A stretch of 64,000 nucleotides of DNA, taken from NCBI RefSeq assembly GCF_018320785.1, contig NC_054881.1:21390275-21454274 (forward strand), given 5' to 3'. The notes beneath the pieces are model-generated. The model made no database searches. It worked only from the letters and a program-made list of their open reading frames with translations, and was not told the origin of the DNA. The translations under genes were made by a program, and so were the position numbers. Source of the stretch: Cheilinus undulatus. Taxonomy: Eukaryota; Chordata; Actinopteri; Labriformes; Labridae. Below are positions 53,696 through 64,000 of this stretch, piece after piece. Position 1 is the first letter of the stretch. Each line of letters starts with the position of its first letter.

Positions 53696-56600
53696 TTAGC
53701 AGTCTTTGTCTGTTGGAGCTCCTCCAATCTTCAGTGACCTGATGGATTGAGCCAAGAGCCCAAGTTGTGACCGGTCCAAACGTAGCCACTGTGATGGTCG
53801 CTTGTACCTAAGAAGAAATAAAAAGAGATGTTACTTTTTGAAGGAGAGTCATGTTGTGTTTTAAAATCTTGAAACCTTTGTTACCTTCTGGTTTGAGCTC
53901 CAATGTGACTCTGAAAAACCGTCTCTGTCCGGGTGGGAACATCAGCTGCTCCAAACAGTTTGGCCCAGCGCAGTCCACCCTGACATGGACTCTCAGCCTG
54001 CACAGATCTATTTGGGGTCTCATTGTCTTTTTCTCCCCTCCTCTCCCCTTGCCTGCTGTCCATACTGATCTGAGACCAATTATCTGCATTATTCAGGCTG
54101 CAGTCTTCCCTGTCAGCTATGCTGTCCATCAGATCTGACTCTTTGGGCCACCACTCTGGAATTGGAGCTAACATCGGACTCCTACTGGCCTGGATTGCTC
54201 CTACATCCTGCTTATTACAGCTAAGACTCTGGGAGCCGAGATAATGTTGTTGATGCAGATCTGACTTTTGTGAAGTATTAGTTCCCTTGATGCTGCAGCT
54301 GTTTTCTACCTGTCTGTCAGCTTGCAGTAGTGGCCAGCTGGTCACTAAAAGGGCCGAGCACGGCTGAGGTGGAGAATCCCCCGGCTCATCTAAACACAGC
54401 TGCCTGTTCTGTAGCAGTCGAGGCTCCAGGAGCAGGTTGAGATCAAAAGGCAGCACGGAGAGCGGCTGCAGTAGGAGGAGCAGCTCCTCAAACAGGGGCC
54501 GACACCGACCCAGAGACATACAGAGGAAGCCCCAAGAATGGTAGTATGTTGTCACCACATCTGCAGACACATGCAAAAAATTTAATTAGCCTTCAAAGGT
54601 TGGTAAACATACTGAGTACAGCTCTGTGCACTGTAAACCCAGATTTTGTTTCAAATTAAACTTTTTAGCAGTCATTACTTATTCTTTCATTTTTTGTCAG
54701 AAAACATTGACATTACTAAATCAAATTAGTCATCTGTATTATTCAGCTGAAAGATGCAATGCAATGATCATGTTAAGCTGAGATAACTTAGTATGTTTAG
54801 TTCTTTAAGAGGGGGGAGGGGCTATTTCAAAATTTCAAAAATCTATGGGTGAGACTGTCAGTGCATCTGTTGGCACCGGCAGGCAATGCTTTCACTATGA
54901 CAGTTCACACGTAGCGAAGCCAATGCTTTGCCTCACCATGTCTCCACCCCACCAGGGAGGGAGTAATCAGCGAATTAGATTTTGGGAGTGATCCGGATCA
55001 CTGTCTGGATCCAGGAATGTTTCTAAAGGATTCTTCACTATTGGGAGATAGGGCTAATGGCGGAGGTCTGTGCTCTCTGAGGGCTTTTCTAGTTTCATAT
55101 ATTTTTATGTAAGTTAAACTTAGCATTGTTATTTCAACTTAGACTTTATTTATGTGAACTAATAATTTTTAGTAAAGACTACTAATATACACTTAAAATG
55201 CCTACTGCATAAAATTAAGGTTCTATGTTTATATAATTTGACCTCTTTAGTATCAGCTTGTGTAAAAACTAAAGTGGTGCAAGGCAATCGGATTACTCAT
55301 GCTTATTAGTAATTTCAACTAATTTGGGTTTAGAGAGTGGGACTGTAATTATTCTCCTGCACTAGTGGGAGCACTTCTGTGATGACTCAGTGTTCAGCAT
55401 CTTTTATTGCAGTTACCTTCTGGCTTTGTGTGTTTTTGATTTTACCTTGTTTGCATATTTGCAGTCTGTCTGCTGTTCATGCATTTGTTTGGGCTTTTTC
55501 CAGAACTTTTGTGTTGCTATACTAAGTTGGACTTTTAATGCAATGTTTGATTTGTATCTTTTTTTGTTTCATTTCACAAAAGATAAAGGGATAATCTGTA
55601 TTTTTGAAACAAGGTGATTTCATAATAATCTAAGTTTATTTGATCTTATTTATAAAACAGACTAAATGCCAGGCCTCCTGTGCTAACATTCTGAAATTAT
55701 GTTGAAGAAAGTTTTCATCACACCCAGGTGTCTTACTTTGACATTAAGTTGGGAGATAAATATTAAAATAACTTTTTACTGGTACATGTCAAATATCAAA
55801 TTTTCCCAAGAAGCACAAATTAAAACAAATTTAAAATCACAAGGAGATTTGGATAGACAGAGCTCTGTGTGTCTGCTAGTACAGGAGAGTTACAGGGGTT
55901 AAAATAATATAGAAAACAGTTAAATTTAAACAGCTTTCTATACATTTTTTTTCCTTTCATAATTCCTCTTAATGTGAGTATTCAGTCTACATGTCGCAAA
56001 AACATTGTTATTTCCTTTCTCTGTGCATCTGACCATTCTTGATTGTTTTCATTCTTGAATTAATTCACTGGAGAACAGCTGATCTCCAGCTCAGTGAAGT
56101 CCTCTCTGTTTAATATCATATCAGCGGGCTCAGATGTATTGATTATGTCACCAAATCAATCACTCCCAACAACATGTTAAATAAAGGGGCTGTTGTTACG
56201 GTGATAACCGAAAACTTCTCAGGGCATGATGGAACAGGCTATGAAAACAAGCCAAAGAACCTAAGTGAATCAATCTTAAACATTAAAACCGGTCCAAAGA
56301 TCGGTTCGTGCCTTATTTTTACCGATCCAGGGCTTCACAGACCGATGCACTCGGACTGCTGACGTCAAGATGGGTTAACTGATCCATATCAGATTATCTT
56401 TACACGGCTATTAATTATATATATTCAGAGATGTTATTCATGACTGAAATTTGGCCTGGTGTTTTGAAGCACAGCTGCCTATCATACAACAAAGTAAAAA
56501 TAAAGATTTTCTTTCATCACTTTACAGGGACTTTAAGCTAAATGCTAGTGTCAACATGCAAACATGTTTATGATACTGACTTTCAAACTTAATGCAAGTT

Positions 56601-58749
56601 TTACCTTTTTGTTCAGCATGTTAATCTAACATCTTCTTACTTTAAATTGTTCAAAAGCCATTAATCAATGAAGTTCTAGAGCTGTTTTCATAAAAAATCA
56701 TGAGTAAAAAAAGTTGCATCTAGTTAAAAATTTCTCTGGTTCATAATTTTTAAGACAAAAGCTCTCTATCTCACACACACACAATAATTAAGAACACCAG
56801 CCCTGGACTCGAAGCTTATTCAGTAGTTGCTGTGAAAGACCAATTTACTCACATCAATCCTACATTGCTATTACAGCAAGACAATGAGTCAAATGTGTAC
56901 TCACCTTTTTGACTCTGAAGGTGACTGAGCCAGAACTCTAAAGCTCTCAAGCTGAAAAATAATAACAAACATTACATTAAGATAAACCAACAGTAAATTT
57001 ACTCTCATTCTTAGGAGTTATTTAAATAAAAAGGGGATAACTGTCCTTACTTTAGCAGGCCCATAATGAACGCTCTCAGTTTCATGCAGTGGCTGCCAAG
57101 CTGTGGACATTGCCTGATTTTGGAGACGAGGCTGTGTAGGACCCTGGTAGATGGACCTTGGAGACAGAGCAGAGTTCATGCAAGTGCAAGAAACAAACAG
57201 AGCTGCTGTCAGACAATACAGCTGATCATTTTGTATCATATCATGGTATCCTAAGTATTGTATAACAGTGTATTATTACCACAAGTAAAGTATCATCACT
57301 TGTATTGTAATTATTCAATAATATAATTGTATCATACTCAGGCTGGGGCTTTTAATATCAAAAGTTTTATCTGTTTCCCCTCCTTACTGGCTGCTGTGTT
57401 CTTTAAGAAACTGCTGGATAAGTTTCTCTAAATAATTTGGCTTGTGATAGAGACAGCCTTTTGTTTGCATGCAGATTACTCATGAGTCATGGACTAATTA
57501 ATTAACTGGAGCGAATAAAGCAGGCTGCTCTTATCCCCCAATTTAAAAATATGATCTTGTTTATTTTCTGCTCTAGTAAAGACCCTTAAATCAATTTTCA
57601 GAGCACCGTTCTTTGATGACAGCGTAAGAAATCCTTTCCTCATGCTGGCTAAGACTAATTACTGTTTGTCGATATTGATAGTAGGAAGTGGGAAAAATCT
57701 TCCTCCTCAGTGGAGGAGCGCTGGGTAGTGCGATATGGCCTGATATGACTGATTATAACCAGCACTGTAGTGCAGGGTATATGTAGGAGTATACCCTTGT
57801 GTTTTCAGTACCCACTTTTAAATCTCCTCTCCTAGGATGGCAAGGCAACAAAAAAGTAATCTAAATTCACTGGTGCATTGTTTTGAAAACATTAACCCCA
57901 ACACTGTCAGTTTATTAAAAATGCATCATCATGTAGTTGTCTCAGCCTTTAGTCTGCCAGCCAGTGGAAATGGCTAAATCTGTTAATTTCATAATGATCT
58001 TTCTCCATGAAGCAGATGGTCTAACATGTCTACAGGGTAGTTATCTTTTGCAGGATATGCTTCTTAAAATGAGGGGGACAAATTACGAGTATGGTTATAA
58101 TATTCTGCTGAATTATGAAGTCTGGGAAACTGTAATTTTCCATATAAATCAATAAAAGTATGAACAAGTAAAGTCTGTTATCTCCCAATCATTTAGATTG
58201 GACCAATCAGACAAACAAGTGGGCTCAGACCCATAAGGCCACCTCTGCTTATAATCTTAGAGTTTTATGGTATTATATTACAAGAATTTATTTTAATCAT
58301 GTTTTATAGTTTCATATTGAGTCATATTGTATCTAATTATATCATTTCAAATGTTATTGTATCATAATATATCATATGAACATTTACCAATCCTCGTCGA
58401 GACTTCCACTACGCCCCAGGAATGGTTGCGGCGTTGCCCAATGATCACATCCAGTTTGTGATCCCTGAGCCCATCCTCTAAAATGTTCTGAATCGCAGGA
58501 CACAAATGTTCCAGGACAAGCCCAGCTATAGTCGGACTGCGAGAGCTGTTACCAAGACGCATCTGTGGAGTGAGAAAAGAGACGCTGTAGTACAGAATTT
58601 TTCCTTCTGATTATTTGGGCTCTTTTCCATTGTGACACATCTTTCAATCTGCTGAGCTCTGCTTGTTCATACCTTTTCTTCAGGATCTCTGCTGCTGCCA
58701 AAATGAGCCATGATTAGATCCACAGCTCTGCTCACAGCTCTCAGCAACC
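53696..58749 (-). CDS. rusc2: RUSC2-like RUN-domain protein (3' part), ends without an SH3 domain
   Basis: Minus-strand exons 58,749-58,673, 58,562-58,388, 57,156-57,051, 56,951-56,905, 54,560-53,885 and 53,807-53,696 join in phase to about 396 residues; the 5' part lies beyond the window or was not recognised. The first five exons encode a RUN domain: [58 protein letters not shown] and [19 protein letters not shown]. These match RUSC2 more closely than RUSC1 by recollection. RUSC proteins are Golgi and vesicle-associated adaptors in trafficking (RUSC2 binds Rab35 and Rab1). The long exon continues with a low-complexity acidic/Ser linker to [11 protein letters not shown], and the last exon reads [20 protein letters not shown] then stops at TAA 53,696-53,698. 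Human RUSC2 continues from this point into an SH3 domain. cimip2b next door supports RUSC2. Confidence 0.87.
54965..55095 (+). repeat. Third copy of the GGATCCAG...CTAATGGC dispersed repeat
   Basis: TTTTGGGAGTGATCCGGATC, TCTGGATCCAGGAAT, TATTGGGAGATAGGGCTAA and GGCGGAGGTCTGTGCTC recur here in the same order as at 3460-3560 and 3705-3795. It lies in the intron between the 54,560 and 56,905 exon edges of the RUSC2-like gene. Confidence 0.75.
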
Positions 58750-60192
58750 CTATAAACAAACAGGCATTTATACTTTAAAAATATGAGAATATGGGTTGCT
58801 TATCTTCACCTTATGTAATATCTGTATTATTGATCACTGAAAATTGATGTCAAGTCCTAAAATCTGTCAGAAAGTGGGTTGATTCTTACATTCTTAGGTG
58901 TCTTTTTCTAACATACTTCTGAAGATACTGACTCATTACTAAAGCATTCTTTAAACATGATGTTAAGCTCAGAATAAGGTGAAAATGATAAACTACACTG
59001 GCAGATTTTTACCTCTTTTCCAAGGGTGTAAGACACAATAGATGTTTTTCATCTTACTAACTGGGTCAATGCAGAGGAGTATGAGAGAGTGCTTTCAAGG
59101 TTCATTATCACAGCACAGGAATAAAAATGTGAAGGTGAAATAAAGATGATAGAGTCAGTTTCCGTTTTGGCATCATCCTCATTGACTTGCTTTGCCCCTG
59201 CTTTTCTTTCTTCGCACAGGCTCGCCTCTGCAAATGTCACAGTAAATTCTTAATGCATGTTGATGCTGCCTGCAGTGCTGCACCACACTGACTGCTCACC
59301 ACTCCTACAAATGACTCCATCTCTAATTATCCGCAGCAAAAGGTTCACATTTATATAATTAAATACAGCCCATATGGCAGCACTGAAACAAAATGGTTAG
59401 CTGTGTTGTAAATCATTAGCACTGTTTCTACTGCATCATTCTCCTTCATGTTCCTCTGCTGGAGCTTGCAGTCGCTCACACATAGGCTACAGAGCAGAAG
59501 GCTCAGCCAATCCTGAGCAGGGAGAGATAAAAATAGGTCATGTTTGAGAGGAAGCCCCTTCAGGGTATTGAAGACATTGCTGCAGCACACTGAGTTTATG
59601 TTGCTGCTCTACACGGCTCATCACTGGTTGGAAAATCCAATCAAGGAGGAAACCAGTCTTCGCTGTTACTAGGACACTTTTGACTCCATTCAGATTTAAT
59701 GTGTGGCATACATACTGTATGTAACATCATGATGTATACAAAGCGATACAGCTTATCACACATCAATTGACCATATTCATACTTATGCCATTTTTCTGAC
59801 TTCACAGTCAGTGGAAGCTCATATGCTTTAATTTTTAAAACCTCTCAAATCCAGTTTAGAAATTGCATGGAATGTGAGTGAAGATGGCCTAGTGGTATGG
59901 TTGCATCTCATCTAAATCCAGATTTTTTTCTTCAGCTCCCTCCACCGCTCTCCTACAGCTTTGCCGGGTTGAACATGGGACTGAGTGGTCTGGAACACCG
60001 CATCAGAAAGAGAGACATTTGGGTCATTTCTGCACAGGCTCGCTGACTAATCAAATATGAACGAACATTAAAATAAGTTAGGTCTGACATCTCACCATTG
60101 CAACTGTTCAAAAACATTTATGCAGCAAACTTGTTTGTGTTTGGTGTCTAGGCCCTGACCTCATCACTCCTTGCAGGTTAATTTTACATGTA
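58750..60192. other. Intron or upstream DNA of the RUSC2-like gene
   Basis: No further RUSC2 exon could be recognised. The short minus-strand frames at 59,049-59,240 and 59,351-59,590 do not resemble the protein. The large N-terminal exons of RUSC2 are probably beyond 64,000. Confidence 0.45.
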
Positions 60193-61702
60193 CAGGTACA
60201 TCTCAAAAAAATTAGAATGTCATGAAAAAGTTCAGTATTTGTTGTCACTCATTTAAGAAAGTGAAACCCATATATTATAAAGACTCATTACACATAGAGT
60301 GAAATATTTCAAGCCTTTATTTATTGAAATGTTGATGATTATGGCTTACAAATAATAAAAAACCCAAAATTCAGTGTCTCAGAAAATTAGAATATTGTGA
60401 AAAAGGTCAATATTGGAAAGTCATGGTGTCACACCCTAATCAGCTAATTAACTCAAAACCCCTGCAAAGGTTTCCTGATCCTTTAAATGCTCTCTTAGTC
60501 AAAAGGTCATTACTAAAGAAGCTGGTTGTTCACAGAGTGCTGTATCCAAGCATATTCAGAGAAAGTTGAGTGGAAGGAAAAAGTGTGGTAGGAAAAGGTG
60601 CAGCAGAATAAGGGATAACGGCAGCCTTGAGAGGATTGTCAAGCAAAATCCATTCAAGAATTTGGGGGAGCTTCACAAGGAGTGGACTGAGGCTGGAGTC
60701 AGCGCATCAAGAGCCAGTACGTACAGACGAATCCTAGACACGGGCTACAAATACGGCATTCCTCGTGTCAAGCCATTCCTGAACCAGAGACAACGTCAGA
60801 AGTGTCTTACCTGGGCTGTGGAAAAAGAACTGGACTGTTGCTCAGTGGTCCAAAGTCCTCTTTTCAGATGAAAGTAAATTTTGCATGTCATCTGGAAAGC
60901 AAGGTCCCAGAGTCTGGGGGAAGAGTGGAGAGGCACAGAATCCACATTGCTTGAAGTCCAGTGTGAAGTTTCCACAGTCAGTGATGATTTGGGCTGCCAT
61001 GGCATCTGCTGGTGTTGGTCCACTGTGTTTTCTGAAGTCCACAGTCAGCGCAGCCATCTACCAGGACATTTTAGAGCACTTCATGCTTCCTTCTGCTGAC
61101 AAGCTGTATGGAGATGCTGATTTCATTTTCCAGCAGGACTCGACACCTGCCCACACTGCCAAAGGTACTAAAAGCTGGTTCAATGACCATGGTGTTACTG
61201 TACTTGATTGGCCACCAAAGTGGCCTGACCTGAACCCCATAGAGAATCTATGGGTTATTGTCAAGAGGAAGATGAGACACCAGACCCAACAATGCAGATG
61301 ACCTGAAGGCCGCTATCAAAGCAACCTGGGCTTCCATTACAGCTGAGCAGTGCCACAGGCTGATCGCCTCCATGCCATGCCGCATTGATGCAGTAATTCA
61401 TGCGAAAGGAGGCCCAACCAAGTATTGAAGGCATAGAAAAGAACATACTTTTCAGAAGCCTGGCATTTCTGTTTAAAATATCCTTTTTTATTGATTTTAT
61501 GTTATTCTATTTTTCTGAGACACTGAATTTTGGGTTCTCCTTATTTGTAAGCCATAACCACCAACACTTCAAGAAATTAAGGCTTTAAATATTTCACTTT
61601 ATGTGTAATGAGTCTATGTAATATATGGGTTTCACTTTCTGAAATAAGTGACATCAAATATTGAACTTTTTCATGATATTCAAATTTTTTGAGATGTACC
61701 TG
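60193..61702 (+). mobile_element. Tc1-like transposon, near full length, transposase frameshifted
   Basis: Inverted ends CAGGTACATCTCAAAAAAAT (60,193) and, reversed from 61,702, CAGGTACATCTCAAAAAATT enclose 1.51 kb. TA precedes the left end; the right-hand TA has become CA. The plus-strand transposase is read in pieces: 60,566-60,871 (helix-turn-helix DNA-binding part) and 60,885-61,301 (catalytic part). The catalytic part has FIFQQDSTPAHTAK and DLNPIENLW, with 34 residues between Asp and Glu: the DD34E triad spacing of Tc1. A frame change falls near 60,820-60,850 in an A-rich run and another near 61,280-61,300, after which the C-terminal end continues in a third frame to about 61,427. It is non-autonomous as it stands. 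Confidence 0.92.
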
Positions 61703-63016
61703 CAAAATTTGAGGTGTAAACCTCCAGTGGAGCCTTCATATGGGTGCTGGGGTGGTTGAGATGGAGAGACAGATCAACAAACTGGGAGGATGTTAGTCAG
61801 GTGACTGAATTATGATCTATGTCAAGTGTGAAGTCATTCAAGTTGTCTTCCTTTAACCTTTATAATAAAATTGTTTACCTTTTATAAATAGGATAATGCT
61901 GACTATCTCAAACATGCTGTCCCCATTCTACCTTCTTTGCTGAATGCCTGTCATTTGTATGGGAAGAGGGAAAACACAAAAACAAAGGTAAACTTTGTAC
62001 TTTATATTTGTATAATAAAATACAATATTATCCCCCATGCCAATGTTAATACTTAATACTCATCTGAAATTTCATGGGGCACAATTAGGCTACAGCTCAC
62101 ACTTAGCACAAAATTTTGAGATTTTATTTTTAGGTCATATTGCCCAGCCTTAACACTGTGGTATGGTTAGCAATGTAAGCTGGGGCGCTTAAAAACGTAT
62201 GTTAGCTTTTGTCCTAGAGTGGGTAAAAATAACTGAACATGTATTTCCTTTCATCTAAGCCCTATATCTAAAATAAGAAATTATGTTCTTTGTCTGTATC
62301 TCTGTCTTTTTTAAGGCTCATGCAAAGCAAAATCAGAAATTGGTCTCTCACTACAGAGAATACATTGGGAAAAAAGTTGCTGTAAACATGTGAAAAGACT
62401 TAGAATGATGTTTGAGTGAGTTGTAGATTTGGACTGTACAAAAGTTTTTCCATCATTCAAGTATTTTATTTCATTTTTTAGTTTCTTTCTATTCTGGGGT
62501 GGGGGTGGAGGATGGAAATTGGAGGCTTTAAGATGTAATGGGGTTCCTAAGCATCCCATTAAAGCTACAATGATGTTAAACCATTGAGCATTTTGCCATC
62601 TTTGGTTCTCTTGTTCGATTGCAAGTTACCGTAACTTCAACACTGCAGCTTAGCAAACTAACTAATGTCTTCATTACCCATGTGCATCTTTCTAGAATGC
62701 CAGAATTTGAAGAACAGCTTGTTCAGTTGATTAAGATGAGGAGGTCAGAGGAGTTCAAAATCTGATTCTGGCTTTGGTGGCTCAGACATTGGCTTGGCAG
62801 GTCTAACAGAGCAGTCAGACGAAGAAAGAGGCACGACTCTCCCATGAGTGGTTGTGGTTTCAGCACATTTAACAGACCGGCTCACAGCAACCCAGAGCAG
62901 AGACTATTGCTTAATTTCTCATTATTCTGAAACTTAATTTCACGCACTGTGAGATTTTTTTCATATTACTGAAACTTGGGCCAGTTGTCAATAGCACAGT
63001 CCTCTGTTGGACAACC
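61703..63016. other. Non-coding DNA, nothing recognised
   Basis: AT-rich sequence with a short G-rich stretch at about 62,500-62,515. No gene, RNA or element boundary is seen. Confidence 0.45.
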
Positions 63017-64000
63017 CCAGTTCTAAAAAAGTTGGGTCACTTTGTTAAATGTACATTTAAACAGAATGCAATTGTTTGCAAATCTTACTATAATTGGCAG
63101 TGTGTCTGTCTATCTGTCTGTCTCAGGTAGCTCTTATATGTTAGGTCGGTCGTGTGGTGCTGTGTTAAAGCTACACAAATACACTAAAAGTCTGGAATAA
63201 CTCAAAAGGCTCAGCTTTAATGCTCCCCTTATTGTGTTGTTGGCTCATCACTGCACACATGCAGCGGTGCACAGAGACACTGAGCCATTATGTTGTTATT
63301 TGAGAAAACACCCCTTTCCATGCAGATTGGCCTTATAGCATTAAGCATTTAATGTTGATGGCAGTAATAGCACCACTTAGATAGAGTTAAGATTAGCCTA
63401 TTTTCTGTGAGAGCTGATGGAAGTGTGCTACAGTTTTATGGAGTGGTGCGTAAGTGAACATATCAATAATGCCTCTGATCAAAAACGCACTGTCTGTAAT
63501 TCTGGATATTTAACACAGATTGCCAGGATCTGTGCAGGATGCAGACGGGATCTGACACACCTGCTGGCGGGAGTGGATGACACCCACTGTGGGGCCGGTG
63601 CAGGGCACTAGCCTCATGCACTCATGTTCACATAGAACATAAAAAATATATCAGATGTTAAAACTGAGACATTTTACCATTTCATAGCTATATGAACATG
63701 ATCCAGAAAGGCCAGTCAACTCCTGGCCAGAGCTCATTTGAAATGGACAGAGGCCAAATAGAAAACTGTCCAGTAGAAAAAGTTTGGCATATCTTAAAAC
63801 AAAAAAACCTGGCAAATACCCAAGACTGTTAAGGGGCTAGAATCCTATATCAGACAAGAATGAGACAACATTCCTCCCACTAAAGTCCAGGGGATGCTAC
63901 ACAATGATAAACGTGGCCCTGTCCCTACTTTTTCGAGATGTGTTGCCACCATAAAAATTCTAAACGGGCTTCCATTTTTCATGAAATGATGAAATGATAA
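63017..64000. mobile_element. GTTGGGACA-family transposon copy, rearranged
   Basis: CCCCAGTTCTAAAAAAGTTG at 63,017 is the family's left end. The middle (63,080-63,640) is unrelated DNA. Family-like sequence resumes at about 63,655 (AAAACTGAGACATTTTACC) and runs past 63,935 (TTTTTCGAGATGTGTTGCC). It may be one copy split by an insertion. The right end is not within the window. Confidence 0.5.

Noticed and set aside
59049-59590. Possible extra RUSC2 exons on the minus strand
   Set aside because: Translations do not resemble RUSC2 and lack convincing splice borders in a compatible phase.

Overview
The window is nuclear DNA of a ray-finned fish, probably a spiny-rayed teleost. The genes are split by GT-AG introns with vertebrate-type proteins. 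The spacers are AT-rich and packed with elements typical of fish: Tc1-like transposons, short hAT-type elements with 8-bp target-site duplications, TTAA-flanked elements, an L1-like LINE, tRNA-headed SINEs and compound microsatellites. There is no bacterial, phage or CRISPR content. The species call is inference from repeat style; the gene calls rest on the translated exons.

Layout from left to right. (1) 1-7006, plus: the 3' part of a sodium/glucose cotransporter of the SLC5A1 (SGLT1) type, with its 3' UTR and poly(A) signal near 7661. A 2-kb hAT-type element sits in one intron. (2) 7.7-17.8 kb: intergenic, with a Tc1 element split by an L1-like LINE and a second hAT-type element. (3) About 18.0-32.7 kb, plus: rnf208, a RING E3 ligase. 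It has a probable non-coding first exon inside a long purine-rich tract, an 11.9-kb repeat-filled intron and an intronless 258-residue reading frame with a C-terminal CaaX box. (4) 35,217-40,919, minus: a six-exon gene resembling human C8orf58. (5) 44,514-48,546, plus: cimip2b (FAM166B), a six-exon ciliary microtubule inner protein gene rebuilt in full. (6) 53,696-58,749, minus: the 3' part of a RUSC2-like gene with the RUN domain. Its reading frame stops where the family normally continues into an SH3 domain. (7) 59-64 kb: intron or upstream DNA of that gene, holding a nearly complete but frameshifted Tc1 element.

The genes do not form a pathway: a membrane sugar transporter, an E3 ligase, a ciliary axoneme protein, a RUN-domain trafficking adaptor and an uncharacterised protein. 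The cimip2b/RUSC2 pairing matches my recollection of human 9p13 and supports both names. cimip2b and the RUSC2-like gene converge; the C8orf58-like gene and cimip2b diverge across 3.6 kb that holds a canonical CTCF-type motif.

I found no undescribed multi-gene system. The points most worth checking are the apparently SH3-less RUSC2, the RNF208 CaaX box and duplicated IVNQ motif, a 5S-rRNA-derived sequence, a roughly 107-bp local duplication in the rnf208 intron, and several well-delimited nested transposon insertions.
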